Assembly (NCBI GenBank): GCA_002344785.1
Contig: DDUL01000065.1
Location: forward strand, 1 to 64,000
From: Bdellovibrionaceae bacterium UBA2339
GTDB lineage: Bacteria; Bdellovibrionota; Bdellovibrionia; Bdellovibrionales; JAMPXM01
Reading direction: 5' to 3'
Length of the DNA stretch: 64,000 bases
The translations under genes were made by a program, and so were the position numbers. The notes under the pieces were generated by a model. That model did not search any database and had not been told where the DNA came from. It saw only the letters and a list, made by a program, of their open reading frames with translations. Shown here in pieces: positions 15,657 through 26,132 of this stretch (position 1 is the stretch's first letter; every line of letters begins with the position of its first letter).

Positions 15657-18600
15657 TCAAGTTTGGGCTGTCGCTACGGGACGGCCCATGCCCGGGAGAC
15701 TCATAGCGGAGTCGCCTGAGGCCTCGTCGACAGCAATCTTCCATCGCTTGTAGGCTGAAAGACCCGTACCAGCCGGGATCAATCGTCCCATGATGATATT
15801 TTCCTTCAAGCCGCGAAGATGATCGGTCTTCGAGTTGATCGCCGCTTCCGTCAACACCTTCGTCGTTTCCTGGAAGGATGCTGCCGAAATCCACGAGTCT
15901 GTCGACAACGAAACTTTCGTGATTCCCAAGAGCAGAGGCTCAGTCGTGGCAACCTTGCCGCCCTCTTTACCCACGCGTTCGTTTTCGTCCTCGAGCTCAA
16001 AGCGCTCTGCTTGCTCACCTGTGAGGAACTTCGTGTCCCCACCATCAGCAACCTTCACCTTGCGAAGCATCTGACGAACGATCACTTCGATGTGCTTATC
16101 GTTAATTCCGACACCCTGGAGTCGATAGACTTCCTGGATCTCGTTCACGAGATACGCCGCCAACTCTGTTGGTCCCTTAACCGCGAGAATGTCATGTGGG
16201 TTCGTCGGACCATCCATCAATGGTTCGCCCTTCTTCACATACTCACCCTCTCGAACAGCGACATGCTTACCCTTAGGAATTAGGTACTCGCGCTGCTCAC
16301 CGATCTCGGGAGTTACGATCACGCGCTGCTTACCCTTTACGTCTTTACCGAAGGTCACGTAACCGTCGATTTCCGAGATGATCGCCGCCTCTTTCGGTTT
16401 ACGAGCTTCAAAGAGCTCCGCGACTCGCGGCAAACCACCAGTGATATCGCGCGTCTTCGAAGTCTCACGGTGAAGCTTCGCGATCACTTCGCCGGCCGTA
16501 ATCTCTTGTCCATCCTGAACAAGAAGCTGAGCGCCGACCGGAATGATATTTCGAGCCGGAATATCACGACCTGGCAACATCACAGCTTTGTCGTTCGCAT
16601 CGACAATCGAAACAGCAGGTCGCAACTCAGCCGACTTCGACTCGATGATCACTTTGGTCGCAAAGCCGGTGACCGCGTCGACCTGTTCGGTCATGGTCAC
16701 ACCCTCTTCGATGTCGCCGAACTTCACGCGTCCAGAGACTTCGGTGATGATCGGGTTCGAATAGGGATCCCACTCTGCGAGTGACTGACCCTTCTTTACC
16801 GCTTCTCCGTCCTTAACCTGTAGAATCGAACCATACACCAGCTTGAAGCTATCGCGCTTCACACCGTTGGCGTCGATCAACAGAAGCTCACCTTGGCGAT
16901 TCATCACCACCGGCTTGCCAGCTCGGTTCACGACAGCCTGCACGTCTTTGTACTTGATTGTACCTTCGTGACGGGCCGTATGTGTCGAGGCCTCAACCGC
17001 TCGTGATGCGGCACCACCCAAGTGGAAGGTTCGCATGGTCAACTGAGTTCCAGGTTCACCAATCGACTGCGCTGCGATTGTACCTACGGCTTCGCCGAGG
17101 TTCACAATCGCGCCGCGAGCCAAATCGCGACCATAGCACTTCACACAGATCCCACGACGAGTTTTGCACGTGAGGACGGAGCGAATCTTCACAGATTCGA
17201 TTCCCGCATCTTCGACAAGACGTACATTGTGTTCGCCGATTTCTTCGCCGCCTTTTACCAGCACAGCGTTGGATACCGGATGAACAATGTCTTCAACCGC
17301 AACGCGGCCGAGAATGCGATCGCCCAAGCCTTGAATCACTTCACCACCCTCAATGAGCGGCGTGATGTTGATGCCATCTGTCGATCCGCAATCGTGCTCA
17401 GTGATGATCGCGTCCTGCGCCACATCGTGAAGACGTCGTGTCAAATATCCAGAGTTCGCCGTTTTCAAAGCTGTATCAGCAAGACCCTTACGCGCACCGT
17501 GAGTCGAAATGAAGTACTGAAGTACGTTCAGACCTTCGCGGAAGTTCGCAGTGATCGGCGTTTCGATGATCTCGCCCGACGGTTTGGCCAAAAGTCCGCG
17601 CATACCAGCAAGCTGACGAATCTGAGCCTGCGAGCCCCGCGCACCTGAGTCGGCCATGATGTAGATCGGGTTGAAGGAAGGTGCTGTGACCTTTCCCTCT
17701 TTAGTTTGGAACTCGTCTTTATCGAGTTCTCCCATCATCTCTTTGGCGACGCGATCTGCAGTCTGAGCCCAAATGTCGACGACTTTATTGTATCGCTCAC
17801 CATCGGTGATCAAACCTTCGTCGTACTGTTGTTGAATTTCAGAAACCTGCTTCTCCGCCTCACCCAAGAGCTTGCCCTTGGACTGAGGAATCACCATGTC
17901 GTCGATGCAAATCGAAATACCGGCGACCGTTGAGTACTTGAAGCCATACTCCATGATTCGGTCAGCCAAGATACAGGTCGCTTTACCGCCTGCAACTCGG
18001 AAAGTTGTATCGATCAAGACAGCGAGCTGCTTCTTGTTCATGACTTGGTTCACCACCGAGAAGGGAACTTCCGGCGGAACAATGTCACTCAAGATCGCAC
18101 GACCAACTGAAGTCTCTTCCAACTTCTCGTTGATGCGCACCTTACAAGCCGCTTGTAGGTCAACATGACCCATGTCGTAAGCGTAGAGCACCTCTTGCAG
18201 AGAGCCAAAAATGCGACCCGTGCCCTTAGCGCCCGGACGCACGCGAGTCATGTAGTACATGCCCAACACGATGTCCTGCGAGGGGTTGATGATCGGCTTG
18301 CCGTTGGCCGGGCTCAAGATGTTGTTCGTCGACATCATCAAGACACGAGCCTCAACCTGCGCCTCAACAGAAAGCGGAACGTGAACCGCCATCTGGTCAC
18401 CGTCGAAGTCGGCGTTGAAGGCCGTACAAACCAGCGGGTGAAGCTGAATCGCCTTACCTTCATGGAGCACGGGCTCAAAGGCCTGGATGCCCAAGCGGTG
18501 AAGCGTTGGAGCGCGGTTCAAGAGCACAGGGTGCTCCTTCACGACGTCCGATAGAATATCCCAAACTTCGACGGTCTCCATTTCAACCATCTTCTTGGCT

Positions 18601-19787
18601 TGCTTGATGGTCGAAGTCAGACCGCGCTCTTCCAGCTTGTTGTAGACGAAGGGCTTAAAGAGCTCGAGAGCCATCTTCTTGGGAAGGCCGCACTGGTGCA
18701 GCTTCAAGTGAGGACCCACGACAATCACCGAACGACCAGAGTAGTCGACGCGCTTACCGAGAAGGTTCTGACGGAAACGGCCTTGTTTACCTTTCAGCAT
18801 ATCCGAGAGCGAGCGCAAGGGGCGCTTGTTCGGACCGGTAAACGTCTTGCCTCGACGACCGTTATCCAGAAGCGCGTCCACAGACTCTTGCAGCATTCGT
18901 TTTTCGTTACGAATGATGATGTCCGGCGCGTTGAGCTCTTGGAGCTTCTTCAAACGATTGTTGCGATTGATGACCCGACGATAGAGATCGTTGAGATCCG
19001 AGGTCGCAAATCGACCGCCATCCAACGGGACGAGCGGGCGAAGATCCGGAGGAATGACAGGAAGAGCTTCCAACATCATCCATTCAGGACGATTCACTGA
19101 GCCCTTAAAGGCCTCGACAACTTTGAGGCGCTTCGTGATCTTCTTAATCGCAGCCTCGGACTTGGCTTCAGAAAGCTCAAGTCGCAGCTTCTTCGAGAGA
19201 TACTCAGTATCGATCTTGCGAAGCAGATCGCGTACAGCTTCCCCGCCCATGCCAGCTTTGAAGTTCGGGCCGAACTCTTCCAAGGCCTTCTGGTATTGGT
19301 CCTCACTGAGCACGGCTCCTTCTTCAAGAGTCGACTCCATCGGATCGATCACCACGTAAGCCTCGCAATAAAGGACTTTTTCCACGTCCTTCAACGAGAG
19401 GTTCAAAATATTGCCGATCCGCGAGGGCAACGAGCGCAAAAACCAAATATGCGCGACAGGCGTCGCCAATTCGATGTGCCCGAGGCGCTCTCGACGAACC
19501 TTCGATTGAGTCACTTCCACGCCGCACTTTTCGCAAATGACGCCGCGGAACTTCATTCTCTTGTACTTGCCGCACAAGCACTCGTAGTCCTTAACAGGAC
19601 CAAAAATCTTGGCGCAGAACAAACCGTCACGCTCAGGTTTGAACGTACGATAGTTGATCGTCTCCGGTTTTTTCACTTCGCCGAACGACCAGCTACGAAT
19701 CATCTCCGGTGATGCGAGCGACACGCGAACGGCGTCGAAGCTCAACGGATCTTTTGGCTTATCAAAAAAGTTTAATAGGTCTTTCAA
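15657..19787 (-). CDS. rpoC: RNA polymerase beta-prime subunit
   Basis: This 1376-residue subunit carries the catalytic Mg-binding motif NADFDGDQMAVH and the N-terminal zinc finger (CLCGKYKRMKFRGVICEKCG, four Cys). The second zinc site (CKTRRGICVKCYGRDL) and the trigger-loop region are also present. It starts with TTG at 19787, five bases after GGAGAG; MKDLLNFF is the usual N-terminus, so the TTG is credible. It is the last gene of the rif cluster. Confidence 0.97.
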   Translation of the reverse strand: MKDLLNFFDKPKDPLSFDAVRVSLASPEMIRSWSFGEVKKPETINYRTFKPERDGLFCAKIFGPVKDYECLCGKYKRMKFRGVICEKCGVEVTQSKVRRERLGHIELATPVAHIWFLRSLPSRIGNILNLSLKDVEKVLYCEAYVVIDPMESTLEEGAVLSEDQYQKALEEFGPNFKAGMGGEAVRDLLRKIDTEYLSKKLRLELSEAKSEAAIKKITKRLKVVEAFKGSVNRPEWMMLEALPVIPPDLRPLVPLDGGRFATSDLNDLYRRVINRNNRLKKLQELNAPDIIIRNEKRMLQESVDALLDNGRRGKTFTGPNKRPLRSLSDMLKGKQGRFRQNLLGKRVDYSGRSVIVVGPHLKLHQCGLPKKMALELFKPFVYNKLEERGLTSTIKQAKKMVEMETVEVWDILSDVVKEHPVLLNRAPTLHRLGIQAFEPVLHEGKAIQLHPLVCTAFNADFDGDQMAVHVPLSVEAQVEARVLMMSTNNILSPANGKPIINPSQDIVLGMYYMTRVRPGAKGTGRIFGSLQEVLYAYDMGHVDLQAACKVRINEKLEETSVGRAILSDIVPPEVPFSVVNQVMNKKQLAVLIDTTFRVAGGKATCILADRIMEYGFKYSTVAGISICIDDMVIPQSKGKLLGEAEKQVSEIQQQYDEGLITDGERYNKVVDIWAQTADRVAKEMMGELDKDEFQTKEGKVTAPSFNPIYIMADSGARGSQAQIRQLAGMRGLLAKPSGEIIETPITANFREGLNVLQYFISTHGARKGLADTALKTANSGYLTRRLHDVAQDAIITEHDCGSTDGINITPLIEGGEVIQGLGDRILGRVAVEDIVHPVSNAVLVKGGEEIGEHNVRLVEDAGIESVKIRSVLTCKTRRGICVKCYGRDLARGAIVNLGEAVGTIAAQSIGEPGTQLTMRTFHLGGAASRAVEASTHTARHEGTIKYKDVQAVVNRAGKPVVMNRQGELLLIDANGVKRDSFKLVYGSILQVKDGEAVKKGQSLAEWDPYSNPIITEVSGRVKFGDIEEGVTMTEQVDAVTGFATKVIIESKSAELRPAVSIVDANDKAVMLPGRDIPARNIIPVGAQLLVQDGQEITAGEVIAKLHRETSKTRDITGGLPRVAELFEARKPKEAAIISEIDGYVTFGKDVKGKQRVIVTPEIGEQREYLIPKGKHVAVREGEYVKKGEPLMDGPTNPHDILAVKGPTELAAYLVNEIQEVYRLQGVGINDKHIEVIVRQMLRKVKVADGGDTKFLTGEQAERFELEDENERVGKEGGKVATTEPLLLGITKVSLSTDSWISAASFQETTKVLTEAAINSKTDHLRGLKENIIMGRLIPAGTGLSAYKRWKIAVDEASGDSAMSLPGMGRPVATAQT

Positions 19788-19871
19788 GGTTTCTCTCCAG
19801 TCCCTCTGGGCCAGTGCTTCTGACCCAGTCCCTTAATTCCGTTTCATGGCCCCTTCGTCAGTGGCCCGCCG

Positions 19872-22800
19872 TTATTGCTCAACTTCCGTGCTGACCTTGT
19901 CGGACAGAATATCCGACTCAATCAATTCAACGTTCAATGCGAGCGACTGAAGCTCCTTCACCAAAACGTTGAACGATTCAGGCAAACCCGGCTCAAGAAC
20001 GTTCTCGCCCTTGACGATGCTTTCGTACATTCGAGTCCGACCTGCGACGTCGTCCGACTTCACAGTGAGGAACTCTTGCAGCGTGTAAGCAGCGCCGTAG
20101 GCCTCGATCGCCCAAACTTCCATTTCACCAAGTCGCTGACCACCGAACTGGGCTTTGCCGCCCAACGGCTGCTGCGAAACGAGTGAATATGGTCCGATCG
20201 ACCGTGCGTGAATCTTCTCTTCAACAAGGTGGTGAAGCTTCAGCATGTACATGATGCCGACCGTAACAGGGTTCGCGAAAGGCTCGCCCGTACGACCATC
20301 GAACAACACCATCTGACCTGTCGTCGGCACATTGGCGCGCTTGAGGAGATCCTTCACGTCCGTCTCGCGCGCTCCGTCAAAGACTGGAGTGCCGAGGTGA
20401 ATGCCGTCGACCATCGTCTTCAACATCTTCTTCACGGACTCGTCATCCGCACGATCGACTTCTGTCGAGACGTCGGGATCTTGGAAGACATCCTTCACAG
20501 CTTTACGAGCGGCTTCCGCCTGATATCGCTCCAAGTGCGGTCGGAGCTGCTCGCCGAGATTGCGTGCGGCCCAACCGAGGTGAACCTCAAGAATCTGTCC
20601 GATGTTCATCCGCGACGGAACGCCGAGCGGGTTGAGCACCATATCCACAGGCGTGCCATCCGCGAGGTAAGGCATGTCTTCGACCGGCATAATCTTCGAA
20701 ACGACACCTTTGTTTCCATGTCGTCCCGCGAACTTATCACCGACTTGCAGCTTGCGCTTAATGGCGACATAAACCTTCACCATCTTGATGACGCCGGCTG
20801 GAAGTTCATCGCCCTTCCGCAGACGCTCCATCTTTTCGCTGAACACCATTTTGACCGCATCCAGCTGGTTGCGCGCGCCATCGATGATCCGGCTCACCTG
20901 ATACTCGAGCTCTTGCTCAAGCGGAATGTAAGACAATAGTTCGAACGGAATTGTCTCAAGGTCGGCGTCCGTGATCGACTGACCCTTCGAGAGAAGCTTT
21001 TGCGATCCGTCTTCATTCAACAGAACGCCATTTGTGATTTTGCCCAGCAAGAGCGACTTCAATCGCGACAGAGCGTTGTTTTTGATCACGTTCTGCTCGA
21101 CAGCCAAATCCTTCTCGAGCTTGCGCTTCTTCTCTTCGATGATCTGCAAGAGTCGTTCGTCTCGCTCAGCACCTTCGCGTCCATAAACCTGCGCGTCGAT
21201 GACTGTACCCGTCACTCCCGCGGGCACTCGCAACGAGGTGTCACGTACATCACCGGCCTTCTCACCGAAGATCGCTCGCAAGAGTTTTTCTTCAGGCGAA
21301 AGCTGCGACTCACCTTTAGGCGTAACTTTACCCACCAAGATGTCGCCCGGCTTCACTTCCGCACCGATGCGGATAATGCCCGAGGTATCGAGATCTTTGA
21401 GGGCTTCTTCGCCGACGTTGGCGATATCGCGAGTGATTTCTTCTTTGCCCAGCTTCGTATCGCGAGCCAAGCATTCGAATTCTTCGATGTGAATCGAAGT
21501 GTATGTGTCTTCTTTGATCAAACGTTCGGAGATCAAAATCGAATCTTCGAAGTTGTAGCCCATCCAAGGCGTGAACGCGACGAGGATGTTCTGACCCAGT
21601 GCCAACTCCCCCAGCTCCGTCGAAGGACCGTCGGCAATGATGTCTCCGCGCTTAACTGCGTCGCCCACCAACACGATCGGCTTCTGGTTGAAGCAGGTGT
21701 TCTGATTTGTGCGCTGGTACTTTGTGAGGTTGTAAATATCGACGTTCGCGCCAAGCTCTCCGCCTTTAGCAAAGCGACGAACCACGACTCGAGACGCGTC
21801 CACTTCCTCCACGATTCCATCGTTCTGAGCGACGACCGAAGTACCCGAATCGCGGGCCACCAGGCGCTCCACACCAGTTCCAACCAAAGGAGCCTTTGAT
21901 CGAAGCAGCGGAACAGCCTGACGTTGCATGTTCGAACCCATCAAGGCTCGGTTCGCATCGTCGTGCTCCAGGAATGGAATCAAAGAAGCGGCGATCGAAA
22001 CCAACTGCGCCGGCGAAACGTCCATCAAAGACACTTTCTCTTTGTCGACAATCTCGTATTCACCGTTGATTCGAACCGTTGAGTTCTCGGTCTTAATCTC
22101 CGTCGTCACGTCGCGAAGAGCCGGAGCGATATAATGATCCGCTTCCTCGAGAGCCGACATATAAGTGATGTCGCCGGAGACTTTACCCGCATCAACTTTG
22201 CGATACGGTGTTTCGATAAATCCGTAATTGTTGATTCGAGCATATGTTGCCAGCGAGGCAATCAAACCGATGTTCGGACCTTCTGGAGTTTCGATCGGGC
22301 AGATCCGACCGTAGTGCGTCGGGTGGACGTCGCGAACTTCGAATCCCGCACGATCGCGAGTCAAACCACCCGGTCCAAGCGCCGAAAGTCGTCGCTTGTG
22401 TGTGATTTCGGAAAGCGGGTTGGTTTGATCCATGAACTGCGACAGCTGAGAGGCGTTGAAGAACTCCTTCAATACGGCATTCACTGGTTTCGCGTTCACA
22501 AGATCATGCGGCATCATCGTATCGAGATCCTGCAACGACATACGCTCACGAATTGCGCGCTCCATGCGCACCAAACCAATACGGTATTGGTTCTCAAGCA
22601 ATTCACCAACCGAGCGAACGCGACGATTGCCTAGGTGATCGATGTCATCGATCTGACCACGGCCGTTTTTCAAATCGATCAAGGTCTTAACTGTGCTGAG
22701 AATATCCTTCGGCGTCAGCGTGCGATGGGTGACCGGGCATTCGCTCGTCGGAATGTTGAAGCGGTGGTTGATCTTGATACGACCAACTTCCGAGAGGTCA

Positions 22801-24014
22801 TAGGTTTCAGCATCAAAGAACAGACGCTGGAAGTAGATGTCAGCACCTTCCGCAGTCGGCGGCTCGCCAGGACGAAGTCGCTTATAGATTTCAAGCAAGG
22901 CTTCTTCTTTGGTGGCGATCTTGTCGACCAGCAATGTATTGCGAAGGTACGGACCAACCGACAAACCGTCGAAGAAGATCAATTTGAACTCGGTGATCCC
23001 GGCTTCGATCGCGCGATCCAAAACCGCTTTACTCACCTCTTGGTTCGCATCCGCAATGATTTCTCCGGTATCTTCGTCAATGATCGGGCGAGCAATGACT
23101 TTGCCCTCGAGGTCATCAACGGTGATTTCAACTTCACGCAGATCCAAGTCTTTGACTCGCTTGACGACAGCGCGAGTGATCCGTCGATCCTTCTTCACCA
23201 GCACTTCGCCGGACTTGGGATCAACGATGTCGACCAACGCCTTTTGGCCCGCCATGCGCTCGATATCGAGCTCGCGATAGAACTTGCCCTTTTTCACAAC
23301 GACCTTATCGAGATCGTAGAAGTGCTCAAGGAGCTGCTCGACCGAGTAACCCAATGCTTTCAAGAGAATGGTCACAGGGAACTTACGACGACGATCGATC
23401 CGCACGTAGATCAGATCTTTTTGGTCAAACTCAAAATCCAACCAAGAACCACGGTATGGAATAACTCGTGCCGAGTAGATGAGCTTTCCGCTCGCATTGT
23501 TCTTTCCGCCATCGTGATCGAAAAACACACCCGGAGAGCGGTGCAACTGCGAAACAACCACGCGCTCTGTGCCCGAAATAATGAACGAGCCGTTGGCTGT
23601 CATGAGAGGAATATCGCCGAGATAAACCTCCTGCTCCTTCATGTCGCGGATCGAGCGATTCTCGCTCTGCTCATCGACGTCGAAGACCACAAGTCGCAAG
23701 GTCACTTTCATGCCCGCGGCGAATGTCATGCCACGTTGACGGCACTCATCCACATCATATTTGGGCGATTCCAAAGTGTAGCCAACAAACTCAAGGCTGG
23801 CTGTGTTGTTGAAGTCCGAGATCGGGAACACAGATTTAAACACGCCTTGGAGGCCAGTGTCCGTGCGTCGATCTTGGTCGACATCCTTTTGCAAGAAACC
23901 TTCATACGAACTCTTCTGAAGTTCGATCAGGTTGGGGATGTCGATCACTTGCTTGTTCTTTGCGAAGCTCTTGCGAACTCGCAAATTCGATGCGGTGACT
24001 GGAACGCCCTTCAT
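19872..24014 (-). CDS. rpoB: RNA polymerase beta subunit
   Basis: This 1380-residue subunit carries the rifampicin-pocket region (SQLSQFMDQTNPLSEITHKRR, core FMDQTNPLSE, then RLSALGPGGLTRDRAGFEVRDVHPTHYGR), which looks wild type. The C-terminal clamp segment (GGKAQFGGQRLGEMEVWAIEAYGAAYTLQE) is complete. Start is ATG. It is separated from rplL by an unusually long 627-base spacer containing an attenuator, and from rpoC by 84 bases. Confidence 0.97.
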   Translation of the reverse strand: MKGVPVTASNLRVRKSFAKNKQVIDIPNLIELQKSSYEGFLQKDVDQDRRTDTGLQGVFKSVFPISDFNNTASLEFVGYTLESPKYDVDECRQRGMTFAAGMKVTLRLVVFDVDEQSENRSIRDMKEQEVYLGDIPLMTANGSFIISGTERVVVSQLHRSPGVFFDHDGGKNNASGKLIYSARVIPYRGSWLDFEFDQKDLIYVRIDRRRKFPVTILLKALGYSVEQLLEHFYDLDKVVVKKGKFYRELDIERMAGQKALVDIVDPKSGEVLVKKDRRITRAVVKRVKDLDLREVEITVDDLEGKVIARPIIDEDTGEIIADANQEVSKAVLDRAIEAGITEFKLIFFDGLSVGPYLRNTLLVDKIATKEEALLEIYKRLRPGEPPTAEGADIYFQRLFFDAETYDLSEVGRIKINHRFNIPTSECPVTHRTLTPKDILSTVKTLIDLKNGRGQIDDIDHLGNRRVRSVGELLENQYRIGLVRMERAIRERMSLQDLDTMMPHDLVNAKPVNAVLKEFFNASQLSQFMDQTNPLSEITHKRRLSALGPGGLTRDRAGFEVRDVHPTHYGRICPIETPEGPNIGLIASLATYARINNYGFIETPYRKVDAGKVSGDITYMSALEEADHYIAPALRDVTTEIKTENSTVRINGEYEIVDKEKVSLMDVSPAQLVSIAASLIPFLEHDDANRALMGSNMQRQAVPLLRSKAPLVGTGVERLVARDSGTSVVAQNDGIVEEVDASRVVVRRFAKGGELGANVDIYNLTKYQRTNQNTCFNQKPIVLVGDAVKRGDIIADGPSTELGELALGQNILVAFTPWMGYNFEDSILISERLIKEDTYTSIHIEEFECLARDTKLGKEEITRDIANVGEEALKDLDTSGIIRIGAEVKPGDILVGKVTPKGESQLSPEEKLLRAIFGEKAGDVRDTSLRVPAGVTGTVIDAQVYGREGAERDERLLQIIEEKKRKLEKDLAVEQNVIKNNALSRLKSLLLGKITNGVLLNEDGSQKLLSKGQSITDADLETIPFELLSYIPLEQELEYQVSRIIDGARNQLDAVKMVFSEKMERLRKGDELPAGVIKMVKVYVAIKRKLQVGDKFAGRHGNKGVVSKIMPVEDMPYLADGTPVDMVLNPLGVPSRMNIGQILEVHLGWAARNLGEQLRPHLERYQAEAARKAVKDVFQDPDVSTEVDRADDESVKKMLKTMVDGIHLGTPVFDGARETDVKDLLKRANVPTTGQMVLFDGRTGEPFANPVTVGIMYMLKLHHLVEEKIHARSIGPYSLVSQQPLGGKAQFGGQRLGEMEVWAIEAYGAAYTLQEFLTVKSDDVAGRTRMYESIVKGENVLEPGLPESFNVLVKELQSLALNVELIESDILSDKVSTEVEQ

Positions 24015-24581
24015 TATACCCCTGCTTTCTCCGGCTATACTCTCGCTCTTTCAAACGAGCTTTGATTCCTGTTGAACTGACTCACTGGCCCGATCGCTTG
24101 GTCTCGATCGCATCGCTTCGCACGTTTCGTCGTCGTGAAGCTTTGGGCCTGTGCACTCCGGTCAAGAAATTGGGACGAGCCCGCTGAGACGCCGACACCC
24201 GCTCACCATTCTCTTGCGGAGTTGCCTCATCATAGGCCTGTCGCAAGCTAAATCGTGAACGGGTCTTGATCATTTCAGCCTCGTAAAAGTTGCGACCACC
24301 GAGCGTACTTCCAAATCGCCCGAATCGGGCTACTCGAACAGCACGAACTCATTGCGCGTACCGAAAATCCGCTGTCCGAAAACCGTCGAAACGATTTCAG
24401 AGTTGCCGCGAGAATCGAGAACGCAACGCGAACTTTTACGACTAAATTTCTGAATTTCCTCACCTTCGCGCGGGACAATCTATCTTGGACCAGTTCTTGT
24501 ATGCAATGACTAATTCGAGTGCAAAGCTCGGCGCCATCCGCCCGCCATACGGCCCGCAACTCTTCTCCTTGCTGACGGCAA
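24015..24581 (-). other. Long rplL-rpoB spacer
   Basis: About 570 bases separate the attenuator after rplL from rpoB, longer than the roughly 300 bases typical of enterobacteria. Apart from one possible small ORF at 24082-24273 I see no gene. It is probably transcribed leader for rpoBC and could carry processing signals. Confidence 0.5.
24082..24273 (-). CDS. Possible small basic protein between rplL and rpoB
   Basis: This 63-codon ORF starts with ATG six bases after an AGG, in the rplL-rpoB spacer. The product is Arg/Lys-rich (start MIKTRSRFSLRQAYDEATPQ) with no recognised domain. Base use is not clearly coding or non-coding by eye. It is listed because it lies in sense orientation with a plausible start; it may be chance. 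Confidence 0.3.
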   Translation of the reverse strand: MIKTRSRFSLRQAYDEATPQENGERVSASQRARPNFLTGVHRPKASRRRNVRSDAIETKRSGQ

Positions 24582-24612
24582 AAAAAAGCCCCGGCCGGAG
24601 CCAGGGCTTTAC
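24582..24612 (-). terminator. Attenuator/terminator after rplL
   Basis: An 11-base-pair stem (one G-T pair) capped by a TCCG tetraloop is followed on the minus strand by eight T residues. It lies 30 bases downstream of the rplL stop. Placement matches the partial terminator that sets ribosomal protein versus polymerase ratios in E. coli. Confidence 0.8.
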
Positions 24613-24641
24613 TCGCTTCGATTTGGAATCGAAGGTATCGC

Positions 24642-25022
24642 TTACTTAACTTGCACTTTCGCGCCAGCTTTTTCGACAACTTCCTTAATCTTAGCCGCCT
24701 CTTCCTTAGAAACGCCTTCCTTGATGGTCTTGGGCGCGCCTTCAACGAGATCTTTTGCTTCCTTCAAGCCCAAGCCTGTTACGGCGCGGACTTCTTTGAT
24801 CACGTTGATTTTGTTAGCGCCTGCGTCAGCGAGAACGACGTCAAATGTCGTCTTCTCTTCAGCCGGAGCCGCACCTGCAGCTGCGCCACCGCCGACAGCC
24901 ACTGCAACCGGAGCTGCTGCTGTCACGCCCCACTTGTCTTCGAGCGTCTTGATGAGTTCAGCCAGTTCGATCACCGGCATGTTCGAAAGGTAATTTACAA
25001 CATCGTCTTTTGTGAGAGCCAT
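24642..25022 (-). CDS. rplL: 50S ribosomal protein L7/L12
   Basis: This 126-residue stalk protein forms dimers on L10 and recruits translation GTPases. The N-terminal dimer domain, the Ala/Gly-rich hinge (APVAVAVGGGAAAGAAPAEE, about residues 36-55) and the C-terminal factor-binding domain (KINVIKEVRAVTGLGLKEAK) are complete. ATG follows GAGGAG. Confidence 0.97.
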   Translation of the reverse strand: MALTKDDVVNYLSNMPVIELAELIKTLEDKWGVTAAAPVAVAVGGGAAAGAAPAEEKTTFDVVLADAGANKINVIKEVRAVTGLGLKEAKDLVEGAPKTIKEGVSKEEAAKIKEVVEKAGAKVQVK

Positions 25023-25181
25023 TTTTTATCTCCTCAGCCTTTGGAAATCCATCGGCCACAGTTTTTTGCACGCCCATTTGGCACGCATGAATAATTTCAA
25101 TTCAACCAACTAACCTGCCACAAACATTGAGCCCATATTGCTCTTGCTCGCTCATCAGCCGCATCACTACGGATCCAATGA

Positions 25182-25721
25182 TCAAGCGCCCAGCTTGTCC
25201 TTTTGAGCCGCCAACACACGAACAAAGCCCGACGGAACCGCATTGAGCGTGCCCACGAACTTCGACATCGGTGCCTGCAAAACTCCCAAAAGCTGTGCAC
25301 GCAACACTTCTTTGCCCGGCAAGCTCGCCAATGCCTTGATGCTCTTTGCATCCAAGCGATTGCCTTCGAGTTCGCCAACTTTGACTTGCAAGGCTTCAAC
25401 ATCTTTTGCGAATTCGGTCAGCGCCTTCGCAATTGCGGGAGCCTCTCCGAATGCAAACACAATCGCGTTGTTGCCAACAAAATCATTCTTCAGCGCTTCA
25501 AAAGACTTTGGATGGTCTTGCATCGCACGAAGAGCCAGCGTGTTGCGGACGACGCGCATTTCAGACTCGAGCGGATGCAGCTTCATGCGAAGCTTCGTCA
25601 CTTGCTCGACCGTCATGCCTTTGAAGTCCACGAGGAATGCGGCTTTTGCGCGTCCAAACGAAGACGACAAAACCGAAATCTCCTCAGCTTTTTCTGCACG
25701 AGTATTCGATAGATTCGACAA
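25182..25721 (-). CDS. rplJ: 50S ribosomal protein L10
   Basis: L10 (179 residues) anchors L7/L12 dimers to 23S rRNA and, in many bacteria, represses its own operon by binding the leader. The N-terminal domain (FLVDFKGMTVEQVTKLR, VVRNTLALRA) is typical. The start codon is TTG at 25721 after a strong GGAGG at six-base spacing. Its 411-base leader is described separately; a 159-base gap leads to rplL. Confidence 0.95.
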   Translation of the reverse strand: MSNLSNTRAEKAEEISVLSSSFGRAKAAFLVDFKGMTVEQVTKLRMKLHPLESEMRVVRNTLALRAMQDHPKSFEALKNDFVGNNAIVFAFGEAPAIAKALTEFAKDVEALQVKVGELEGNRLDAKSIKALASLPGKEVLRAQLLGVLQAPMSKFVGTLNAVPSGFVRVLAAQKDKLGA

Positions 25722-26132
25722 ATTAACCTCCTCTCCTCATCGCGCTTTCGCACGAATCAAATAACCTCTGGTTGAGCCAGAAGGTGCTACCCGCGATGAG
25801 TTCAAGGAGTCACCGGACTTGGTCGTCCGGAATGAGGAATTCGACAATGGCTCAGGACCGCTCCAACACTCGCTTAGGTCTGATCACCTTAGGAAGTGAT
25901 ACCTAGGGAGTGTTCCTCGTCCTTCACCCGAAAATCCCACCACTCTCTCGGCAGGGAGGGCCAACGGCCTCAATTAAATCCTTGGTGCAATGCTTTAGGC
26001 CAAGCCGAACATCGAACCAACGACCCCTACTGTCTTCGATCGCGATTGATCGAGGAAGGGCGTAACACCCTTCCTCAGGATTCACAAGATTATGTGATCA
26101 CTTATGAGATCTCGTACCTCAGTACGAAACCC
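25722..26132 (-). promoter_or_regulatory. Probable L10 operon leader
   Basis: This 411-base region between rplA and rplJ has no gene but several stems: TCGTAC/GTACGA just after the rplA stop (26116-26131), a nine-base-pair stem at 26052-26076, and a bulged stem near 25877-25905. L10 leaders are known in many bacteria as the target of the L10-L7/L12 complex. The assignment rests on position and structure; I did not match the consensus kink-turn. Confidence 0.45.

Noticed and set aside
22635..24065. A 476-codon plus-strand ORF opposite rpoB
   Set aside because: It is the mirror of rpoB codon bias; the product is low-complexity and unrecognisable.
24275..24745. A 156-codon ORF spanning the rplL end and attenuator
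   Set aside because: Starts inside rplL in another frame and crosses a strong terminator; Arg/Lys/Ser-rich without a fold.
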